This document shows, one piece after another, positions 32,904 through 39,015 of a stretch of 39,015 bases of DNA. Numbering within the stretch: the stretch's first letter is position 1; every line of letters starts with the position of its first letter. The position numbers were made by a program, and so were the translations under genes. The notes beneath the pieces were generated by a model. The model did not search any database. It saw nothing but the letters and a program-made list of their open reading frames with translations, and had not been told where the DNA came from. This DNA comes from Rhodospirillales bacterium (GTDB lineage: Bacteria; Pseudomonadota; Alphaproteobacteria; Acetobacterales; Acetobacteraceae): NCBI GenBank assembly GCA_028288785.1, contig JAQGHV010000065.1, forward strand, positions 1 through 39,015, in the 5' to 3' direction.

Positions 32904-33932
32904 TCAGAACCGGAAGGTGGTGTTCAGCGATGCGAAGCGCTGCACGCCGCCGCGCTGGCCGTAGAATTCCTCCGTCCGCGCAACCTGCGTGTAGCTGAGG
33001 CGCACGCCCGCATACATCAGGGCGATGCCGTACATGGCGTCGCCGACCAGCGGCCGATGATCGACACTGCGGCTCTCCCGGTAGGTATTGCCGTCGAGCA
33101 GGATGTCCCGCGCGATGGCACGGCCCTCGACTCCGGCGAAGACATACCAGCCGAACTCACGCGTGCGCGGCTGGAAGAAGGCGGAGCCAGACAGCGCCGG
33201 GCGGATGCGTGCCGGCCCGAAATCGGCGTCCAGCCCCTGTCCGATCCGAAGGATGCCGCCGACCGAGGCCATCGTCTGGTTGGTCCCGAGTGCGGCTGTA
33301 GCCGTCGGCAGCGCCTCGACCTGGAGGCCCGCGAATTGCAGCAACGGCAGGCGCCAGGTGCGACTGAACACCGCGCCGAACACGAATTCGTCGCGCAGCT
33401 GGTAGCGCCAGCCATTGGACTGGTTTTCGGAAATCAGGTCGTGGAAGTTGTTCTGCACCTGGCGGCCGAGCGCCGAGGGGCCGACCAGCCCGGCCTGCAG
33501 CTCGAACAGGGTGAAGCTCGTGCCGTTGTCGCGCGCGAGGGAAACCGTGCCGTAGAGCATGCCGGCATAGGGGCGATCCCGCGGGTCCGGATTGCGCCGT
33601 TCGGTGTCCTGTGGCGTGAAGATGGAGTGGCCGATCGCGGCACCCCAGCGCAACTGGCCCCTGCCGAGCAGGAAGTCCATCTGCCGGTCCAGCCAATCGA
33701 GCGGCATCGGCAGGTCGGCCGAGGGCGAATACCAGGAAAGCTGCACGCCGTTGGTGTAGTAGCGGTCGGTGCCGTTGAGGACGTCGTTCTCGACCGAGAG
33801 GGAGAGCGATCCGCGAAAGTCGGCCGGCGGAGACGTAGGCGCCGCCGGGACGACCGGGATGATCTGCCCCTTGGCCAAGCCGGGCGCGAGGCCCAGAATG
33901 AGCATGACGAGGAATGGCTTAATCGGGTTCAT
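32904..33932 (-). CDS. LpxR-type outer membrane lipid A deacylase (DUF2219)
   Basis: A 342-residue protein with an N-terminal signal peptide (MNPIKPFLVMLILGLAPGLA) and a C-terminal aromatic residue (LNTTFRF), as expected for an outer-membrane barrel. The N-D pair of the LpxR active site is in LSVENDVLNGTDRYYTNG (Asn49, Asp50). The strand ending GVQLSW carries the conserved Ser, and the helix VQNNFHDLISENQSNGW has the catalytic His164. LpxR removes the 3'-acyloxyacyl group of lipid A and alters recognition of LPS. Catalytic residues are all present; activity is inferred from the family. The start at ATG 33932 has a poor ribosome-binding site. The gene is 55 nt from the truncated tRNA. Confidence 0.85.
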   Translation of the reverse strand: MNPIKPFLVMLILGLAPGLAKGQIIPVVPAAPTSPPADFRGSLSLSVENDVLNGTDRYYTNGVQLSWYSPSADLPMPLDWLDRQMDFLLGRGQLRWGAAIGHSIFTPQDTERRNPDPRDRPYAGMLYGTVSLARDNGTSFTLFELQAGLVGPSALGRQVQNNFHDLISENQSNGWRYQLRDEFVFGAVFSRTWRLPLLQFAGLQVEALPTATAALGTNQTMASVGGILRIGQGLDADFGPARIRPALSGSAFFQPRTREFGWYVFAGVEGRAIARDILLDGNTYRESRSVDHRPLVGDAMYGIALMYAGVRLSYTQVARTEEFYGQRGGVQRFASLNTTFRF

Positions 33933-33987
33933 GCTTGTGCCTGGGTTGGGTACGTTACAAACGACGTAGAAGTTATTCCGCCGTTTC

Positions 33988-34055
33988 GGATGGGTGGCCG
34001 AGCGGTTTAAGGCAGCGGTCTTAAAAACCGACGATACTCGTAACAACATCCGCCA
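33988..34055 (+). pseudogene. Truncated tRNA gene (tRNA-Ser-like 5' half), probable island boundary
   Basis: Positions 33988-34030 are the 5' half of a long-variable-arm tRNA: GGATGGG acceptor strand, TG, the D-arm GCCGAGCGGTTTAAGGC, and the anticodon stem-loop GCGGT / CTTAAAA / ACCG. A normal tRNA-Ser(UGA) has CTTGAAA in the loop; here the anticodon would read UAA. After that the sequence leaves the tRNA: no T-arm and no GTTCGAATC are present, although ACATCCGCCA at 34046-34055 resembles an acceptor 3' end. A complete tRNA of this class needs about 90 nt, and only 68 are present. It is more likely a fragment at an integration site than a functional tRNA. Confidence 0.65.
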
Positions 34056-34480
34056 GATACCCTTAAAACACTGAATCTGCTCAATTCATGATCCTGTCGC
34101 CATCCGCCCAGAACGCTCAAGTTTGGCCAACTCGCACACCAAAGCCGGCACAAAACCCGGCACAGTAAACGCAGAATCCGCTCTTTCCGTTGCGCCTATC
34201 CGTTTCCGAGTAGGTGTTTCCGACGATCACCGGTGCACGATTGAAACACGGCGCGGACATGAACGATGCGGTGATTTGCCGATTGAAGGGGCGGGGCGTC
34301 GGCACCGCAATGCGCGGCAAGGGAGTGCATCCCATGCCACCGGGAACCGACATCATTCAGATCACCGATTTCGATGACAAGATTTTGGCGCGGTCCAGCG
34401 CGGTCATTAACATACCTCATCACTCGGCGGAGGCAGTCACAGCGGCCACCTAAGCGACGGACATCCAGGGACAATTGAGG
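34056..34480. other. Gene-free stretch right of the tRNA fragment
   Basis: I see no convincing gene. The short open frames have no conserved motif and no ribosome-binding site. CCGGCACAAAACCCGGCACA (34145-34164) is a short direct repeat. No integrase sequence is recognisable, although an integrase gene would be expected beside a tRNA attachment site. Confidence 0.4.
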
Positions 34481-34718
34481 TCAGGACTTCTGCTCGCGGG
34501 CGCCAGCCAAATAGGCGCGCAAATCCGCCGCGCTGATGCGCACGGAGCGGCCGACCTGATGGAGGGCAGATCGCGGCGGGCGTCAGGCGGCGGACTGTGC
34601 GATCGCAAACGCCGAGCGTCGCGGCGACCACACAGCGGGGAGGGGACAGGGGCGGGGTGCGAGCGGGGATGGAGCGCGAAAGCGCGCCGCCTCCCGCAAA
34701 AAGGCGGTCACGGAGCAT
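34481..34718 (-). pseudogene. Excisionase/AlpA-like helix-turn-helix protein, frameshifted
   Basis: From ATG 34718 (GGAG about 9 nt upstream) the frame reads MLRDRLFAGGGALSRS and then VAATLGVCDRTVRRL, a typical first part of the MerR-like helix-turn-helix of excisionases. The continuation HQVGRSVRISAADLRAYLAG, then AREQKS and stop, lies in another frame and ends at 34481. The start-to-stop span is 238 nt, one more than a multiple of three, so a single net frameshift near 34570-34580 joins the halves. Such proteins control excision of phages and islands, and its presence beside a tRNA fragment supports a mobile-element origin. It is probably inactive. Confidence 0.6.
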
Positions 34719-35300
34719 GGGAAAGTCTCCTGGAGATTGTGGTTGGGATGGCCGGTCTTCGCCTGAGCCTGCCTTGCGGCTTGGCGCGCCATGGCGCGGA
34801 CCAGGACGAGCAGACAGGCAGGGCCGTTCTCCGCTCCCCCTGCCACCGCATAGAGGTGGCAGGGGGCAGAGCCGAGGCACCGGATGGGGTGCCGGGAGGG
34901 GAGGCGACGGGCTTGGGATGGAGTGCGTCCATCGCGCCAGAGCGCCGTCACGACGCGCAAGGGAAAGGCGGGCAAGCGACGCCCCGAGCGCGGAGTCACA
35001 AGCCAGAGAGTCCGTAACTTTCTGGAACTAAAGCAAAAGAACGAATTAAAAATCATCTGATGGTGGAGCGAGTTGGCTTGCGCCTCGCCCGACTCGGCTG
35101 AGGACCGTCGTACACCCAGGTTGCTTCTGATCGCCCACATGCCGTTATGAACGTCAGCGGCTTACGAATACGGCGCACGTTCAAGGCGTGCGCTCATCTC
35201 GGTTTCGCGAAACGGCGAGTGGCTACAAGCGCAGCGCGCCGCACCTGGGCCAACCTGGTTGTTGGTCTCAACTCTTCTGCGAAGCCGACGCTGGCGCCGA
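34719..35300. other. Gene-poor stretch with a long perfect hairpin
   Basis: No convincing protein is encoded. The open frames on both strands are low-complexity and lack family similarity. The clearest element is the 12-bp perfect hairpin at 34836-34866. Sequence near 35010-35060 is AT-rich (for example AAAGAACGAATTAAAAATC), unlike the chromosome to the left. Confidence 0.4.
34836..34866. repeat. Perfect 12-bp hairpin with 7-nt loop
   Basis: CCCCCTGCCACC (34836-34847) pairs fully with GGTGGCAGGGGG (34855-34866) around GCATAGA. No U-tract follows on either strand, so a simple terminator is unlikely. It could be a transfer-origin or resolution-type structure of the decayed element, or a palindromic repeat. 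Confidence 0.6.
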
Positions 35301-35620
35301 CTACAAAACGAGACGCCCTTGCGCCTCCTCGGGCCGGACCATCGCTTTTAGCTTCGTCGGTCGCTTCTGCTTGTTGGCGTGGCTGTCTTTGAGTTCTCGT
35401 GCCAGCGGCAGTGCAGGCTCTGGTGGCGCGCTGGCTGCCTCGAGCAAACGAAGCACCGTGATCAGCACCTTGCTGATCGTCAGCTTGGTCCGAGCGCGCG
35501 CCTCTTTGACGGCATTCCGGACCTCAGGGCGACCCGGATCGTCACCAGCCGCCGGCTTAGCACGTAGCGACGCTGCCGTTCGGCGCCGGAAAGCTGTCTG
35601 GTTTTCTGGGACGCGGCACT
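35301..35620 (-). pseudogene. Small basic protein gene, frameshifted, unknown function
   Basis: On the minus strand, one frame gives RQLSGAERQRRYVLSRRLVT and then IRVAL, ending near 35530. The next frame continues PEVRNAVKEARARTKLTISK and VLITVLRLLEAAS to a stop at 35301. The two pieces together look like one small helical, DNA-binding-type protein (ribbon-helix-helix/MobC-like in style), broken near 35515-35530. The start cannot be placed. The family is not identified with certainty, and the judgement rests on the two frames fitting together. Confidence 0.4.
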
Positions 35621-35825
35621 TGTTGTTCCTGTCAGCGGCTGACTGACACTGGATTGGCTGGCGTAATGATGGCAGCAAAATCGATCCTTACCTCGACGCC
35701 GAGGTCGGTGCTGCGGCGCGGAGAGCGCAGCGACGGCGGGGTTGCGGCAAGCAGTCAACGGCGTCGTGACGCCAGGATAGGGAGTGCGGCCACCCAGCCG
35801 CACCCCCACCTGGAAGCTCCTCCAA

Positions 35826-36825
35826 ATGGAAATCGCCACTCACTCAGTTGCGCCGTCACACCAGTATGAGCCGAACCCCTTGGCCGAACGCGCCGACCAA
35901 CGCACGCAATCGCCACCCGAGGAAGGCAGCACGATTTTTCGCCATGGGCTTGCTACCTTGCACCTCGCCGATTGCTTCGTCCGGCTGAAGGCCCGCCCGC
36001 CACGCTCGATCCAAGCCGTCGTCACAGATCTGCCCAATGGGGTGCTCGAGTTCAAGGCCGTGGAGATGCACAAGCTGCGGCACGGCGTCGGCGGGGTGTG
36101 GCGATCGCCAACGCAAATGAACGGCCACCGCCGGGCGGCTGTGCCGCGGTTCACCGTCCTGACCGCGTCTGATCACCAAGCGATCGGGGCGTTCTACGAA
36201 GAGTTCGGCCGGCTGGTCGCCCGCGTCGTCGTGCCCGGCGCCAACATCATCGTCGCCGCCCAACCGCTGTTGTCCCATATGGTCGCCGCTGCCCTGGCCC
36301 GGAGCGGTCTTGAGAACCGCGGCAGTATCATGCGCCAGTTCACCACCCTCCGCGGGGGACACCGGCCGAAGGGCGCCGAGAGAGAGTTCTGCGACGTGAG
36401 CGTCATGCCGCGAGCGAATTGGGAGCCCTGGCTCATGTTCCGGGCGCCGCTGGAGGGGACAGTGCAGGCCAATCTGCGCCGCTCGGGGACGGGCGGATTC
36501 CGCCGCGCGTCCGCCGCACGCCCGTTCAGCGATCTGATCCAGTCCTCACCGGCCTCACCAGTCAAGAGAGCTCTCGCGCCCCACCCTTGGCTAAAACCAC
36601 AAGCCTTTGTGCGCCAAGTAGTCAAAGCCGTGCCACCGCTGGGAAGGGGGGGCGCTCGCTCCCTTTGCTGGCTCGGGATCGACGCTCGCCGCCGCCAACG
36701 CGCTGGGTTACTTCAGCGTCGGGATCGAGCATGACCCGATCTATTTCGCGCTTGCACGGGCCACCGTACCGCTGCTGCAGAATATCAGATGCGACAGAAC
36801 GACGACGCCACCCTCCAAGCGCTAG
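35826..36825 (+). pseudogene. Adenine/cytosine-N4-type DNA methyltransferase, inactivated
   Basis: The frame from ATG 35826 reads through IFRHGLATLHLADCFVRL, QAVVTDLPNGVLEF, GANIIVAAQPLLSHMVAAAL, LRGGHRPKGAEREF and HPWLKPQAFVRQVVKAVPPL. These match a site-specific methylase with the TRD between motifs IV and I. The catalytic (D/N/S)PP(Y/F) motif is DLPN (36027-36038), so two residues are changed. After a run of seven Gs near 36645 the reading switches to the +1 frame, which gives the SAM loop APFAGSGSTLAAANALGYFS and VGIEHDPIYFALARA, ending at 36825. The first Asp of DPF is replaced by Ala. The gene is therefore broken in at least three ways. No restriction endonuclease is adjacent. Confidence 0.75.
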
Positions 36826-36907
36826 CCGCTCGGCCGGCGTCGCTTATGCCACGAGGACGGCGCGCGGACTGCAGCCTCATCGACGATTATGCGGGCAGCC
36901 GCTGGCC

Positions 36908-37781
36908 TTAAGGCCGTGGCAGAAACACGCGATCGCGTACGGCCCCCTCAGCACGGCCACCATCGACGGGAAAGGTCACGCCCGACATCAAGCCACCATT
37001 TATCTTCGATATTAGCGAAACGACTGGCGCGACCAGATCGTGCGGACGCATCTCCAAGGGAATGAGCTGGGCGCGTGATGCTTCTTGGAAAGCGCCGGAG
37101 AATGTATCAAGTTGCGCCTGCGACTGAACCCAGCCGGGGCGGATGCCGATACACGAACGGAAACTTCCGGCGTATTCTCGACAGCAGCCTCATGAGCAAG
37201 CCGGGTAATGGCGTTATCAAGTGCTGCCTTGGACGCTCCGTAGGCCATTGCACTCCGGTCAATCAGAGCCGCGCCATGATGGGAGGAAAACAGACAAATC
37301 GCCCCGCCTCCAGCGGTACGTATCGGTTCGATCAAACTCGCCGCCATCAAAACGGGAACCTCCCAATTGATGAGGCTTGTGTACGAAGTTGATCCTGTGA
37401 TAGCTCTGCCAGCGGGGTCCGCTTATCGTTGCCAAGAGTGCTGACAAATGCTACGGGCATTACAGCGGTAGCGATGATATTGGCAATGACGTCCCGTCTG
37501 GCTTCCTCTTTCGTAAGGTCTGCCGCGAAGGCATCCGGTCTATGCGTTCGCGGCATAGCCTGTGCTTTGGATTTCTCATCCAAATGATCGGCGAGTTTCG
37601 TTAGCGGATCGCGGTCATAACCTATAATCGCCACTTTGGCGCCCAGCGCATGAAAACCTTCAGCCAAGGCGGCGCCGATGTTGTTCGCGCCAACGCCGGC
37701 AATGATGACGCGACGGTCCTGGAATTCGGTATAAACATCGCGCGAGAGGGCGCGCTCCCATGGCTGCTTTGTGGCTGCCAT
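36908..37781 (-). pseudogene. SDR family oxidoreductase, two frameshifts
   Basis: Starting at ATG 37781 the frame reads RRVIIAGVGANNIGAALAEG, the NAD-binding loop of an SDR. A frame change is needed near 37385-37393, after which SLINWEVPVLMAASLIEPIR and AMAYGASKAALDNAITRLAH (YxxxK pair) follow. A second change near 37150 leads to GIRPGWVQSQAQLD and NGGLMSGVTFPVDGGRAEGA, ending at TAA 36908. The three pieces cover a complete SDR from loop to C-terminal VDGG. It is not the same protein as the intact SDR at 32061. The sequence is less GC-biased than the chromosome. Confidence 0.72.
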
Positions 37782-38082
37782 CTGATCAATACCCCTGCCA
37801 TTGAATAGCGCGAACCGAATAGCCGGTAAAAGCGCTAAAACTCTCGCCGGACTTCAAAACAATCGCACCCCTACCGAAATTTTCACCTGCTAGACGTTGT
37901 TGCATGTTGTAATAACATCCTTCATGGCAGTTAGCTGCAACCCGGAGTTTCGTTGCGAAGAAAAAGGTGAACTGCGCAGGAAAGAAGAACAATGATCGGA
38001 GACACCTTGCCCCCCAGCGAAGGTCTCTCCAAACAGGGAGCCAACATACGTCGCCGAGGCTGCAAGCGGAGGAGCATCATCC
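37782..38082. other. Non-coding stretch before the H-NS gene
   Basis: About 300 nt, AT-richer than the chromosome, without a convincing gene. Short minus-strand open frames here have no conserved motif. Confidence 0.35.
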
Positions 38083-38442
38083 TTATTTGATAAGATAGTC
38101 CTCGCGACGTTTGCCCTCGGCCTCGAGCATCACGATCCATTTCGGAGGGCGCCCTCGGCCGCTCCACTCGTCACCATTTGAAGCGCGGTATTTCGGAGCA
38201 ACCTTTTTCGTCGCTTTACCGCTCTTTGCCTTGGTTGCCTTCGGCTGCTTCACCAGATCTTCGAGGCTGAGGCCGAGAGCTGCAGCCTTTTCCTGAAACT
38301 CCACGAGCAAAGCTTGCCGGTCCGTCGTTGAATGTTCGAGACGTGCGGCCTCAATGGCCTCGCTGACGGTGTTTAACTCCTTGGCGGTGAGCCGCGGCAC
38401 CGCCGCCAGAACATTCGCCAGATCGGTGTTGGCCTCGGCCAT
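38083..38442 (-). CDS. H-NS family nucleoid-associated protein
   Basis: A 119-residue DNA-binding protein. The N-terminal half is helical and oligomerising (about residues 1-60, LANVLAAVPRLTAKELNTVS followed by AARLEHSTTDRQALLVEFQE). A Lys-rich linker (KATKAKSGKATKKVAPK) leads to the conserved C-terminal DNA-binding region YRASNGDEWSGRGRPPKWIV, with the W-S-G-R-G-R-x-P motif of H-NS/HvrA proteins. These bind AT-rich DNA and silence transferred genes. A GAGG ribosome-binding site lies 8 nt before ATG 38442. It is the one clearly intact gene in the degraded right end, and its domain order and length are normal. Confidence 0.92.
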   Translation of the reverse strand: MAEANTDLANVLAAVPRLTAKELNTVSEAIEAARLEHSTTDRQALLVEFQEKAAALGLSLEDLVKQPKATKAKSGKATKKVAPKYRASNGDEWSGRGRPPKWIVMLEAEGKRREDYLIK

Positions 38443-38468
38443 TTTTTGTTCCTCAACTGAATGCCTAC

Positions 38469-38497
38469 CCTTTATCAGGCATCTCTAGGTTGCTCAA
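38469..38497 (-). promoter_or_regulatory. Candidate sigma-70-type promoter for the H-NS gene
   Basis: On the minus strand TTGAGC (38497-38492) and TAAAGG (38474-38469) are separated by exactly 17 nt. Transcription would start about 38462, giving a leader of roughly 20 nt. It is a pattern match only, in a GC-rich genome whose promoters are often weaker. Confidence 0.35.
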
Positions 38498-38898
38498 ATG
38501 CCAGTTTGTTTTTGGGTAATTGTAAAATCGAGCGGGCTAGCGAATGATGTGCCCTGGCTGGAGGTGCGCAGGAGGCCTCGCGACGGTCGCTGATGGCGCG
38601 CCGCAGCGTTCAAGCCAGATCACCAATCACGCTTCTCCATTTTCGCACGGGGAGAAGCTACATGGCTGTCGAGCCAACGCTCGGACTCAAGCCTAACACG
38701 GTGTTCAGCTTCGTCAGTTTACATTCGGTAAAACGCACTATAAACCATCGAAACTAATCTGCAGGGAAGCACTTCGTGTGCGGGACCGCTAGGAACTGAT
38801 CCACTAAGCTAAGTTTGCATCGATGAATAGCCGATCAGCTTATTGCTGAGCATGCCTGCCGGCAAATCGGTCGTAGCATCACACCGCTCTAAGGCCCG
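38498..38898. other. Non-coding stretch with an inverted repeat, left of the IS5-type transposase end
   Basis: No gene is visible. GCTTCTCC (38631-38638) and GGAGAAGC (38651-38658) form an 8-bp inverted repeat with a 12-nt loop. A smaller one, TCAGC / GCTGA, lies at 38835-38849. The end of the insertion sequence should be within the last tens of bases before 38899, but I cannot identify its terminal repeat without the other end. Confidence 0.4.
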
Positions 38899-39015
38899 TT
38901 AGCGCTTGAGCCAGTCGAGCGCGGCGGCGAGGCAGAGCACGCCGAGGAAGGACCTGGCTGTTTTCTCGTAGCGGGTGGCCACCGCGCGCCACTCCTTTAG
39001 CCGCGCCCAGAGGTT
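38899..39015 (-). mobile_element. IS5-type transposase, C-terminal end (partial)
   Basis: The last 38 codons of a minus-strand gene that runs off the right edge: NLWARLKEWRAVATRYEKTA, then RSFLGVLCLAAALDWLKR and TAA. The R-x-A-T-R-Y-(D/E)-K-(T/L) segment with the catalytic Glu region and the hydrophobic tail is characteristic of IS5-family DDE transposases. Most of the element lies to the right, so I cannot say whether it is intact. Confidence 0.85.

Noticed and set aside
34141-34175. CRISPR-like direct repeat near 34145
   Set aside because: Only one short tandem pair, with no regular spacing or array.
34214-34453. 79-aa plus-strand open frame in the island
   Set aside because: No ribosome-binding site or family similarity; amino-acid use looks random and the neighbourhood is decayed.

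Overview
The window is GC-rich chromosomal DNA from an alphaproteobacterium. The gene set (TctCBA/Bug transporter with amidohydrolases, DUF1491, DUF2007 and TrmN-like pair, polyprenyl synthase, GldG/DUF4340 ABC cluster) and the codon usage suggest Acetobacteraceae, perhaps a Roseomonas-like genus. That placement is inference: no rRNA gene is present. Positions 1 to about 33,950 look like dense, ordinary chromosome. From a truncated tRNA at 33,988 to the right edge the DNA is gene-poor, visibly less GC-rich in places and full of broken genes, which suggests a decaying genomic island.

Left part (1-6,360): end of ribonucleotide reductase beta (nrdB), a SCO1/SenC copper chaperone, a small conserved protein, a DUF2007 gene overlapping a TrmN6-like methyltransferase (minus strand), octaprenyl-diphosphate synthase, and a TMEM43-family membrane protein gene interrupted by one in-frame amber codon. 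From 11,436 down to 5,919 on the minus strand lie DUF1491, then a compact ABC cluster (ATPase, permease, GldG-like auxiliary protein, DUF4340 protein) ending in an overlapping Nudix hydrolase gene.

Middle (11,558-22,705): small charged protein, cytochrome b561, DUF429-like protein, D-cysteine desulfhydrase/CuyA-family enzyme, YihY/BrkB membrane protein, ketopantoate-reductase-like enzyme, a membrane protein, creatininase-family and M20 amidohydrolases, and divergently a complete tripartite tricarboxylate transporter (tctC-tctB-tctA) closed by a good intrinsic terminator. The hydrolases and the transporter look like one uptake-and-hydrolysis module whose substrate cannot be read from sequence.

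Right-middle (22,718-33,932): manC (GDP-mannose precursor synthesis), DUF1003 protein, CPA1 Na+/H+ antiporter and, 1 nt after it, a 1498-residue DUF4011/SF1 helicase with a C-terminal nuclease-like domain, the best candidate here for a defence-type protein. Then come mscL, a frameshifted VOC gene, a small secreted protein, an SDR oxidoreductase and an LpxR-type outer-membrane lipid A deacylase.

Island-like end (33,988-39,015): 5' half of a tRNA gene, a frameshifted excisionase-like HTH gene, another frameshifted small gene, a DNA methyltransferase pseudogene with damaged catalytic and cofactor motifs, an SDR pseudogene with two frameshifts, an intact H-NS-family gene, and the C-terminal end of an IS5-type transposase. 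A 58-59 bp hairpin-containing repeat occurs three times in the chromosomal part (684, 11,047 and 16,621).
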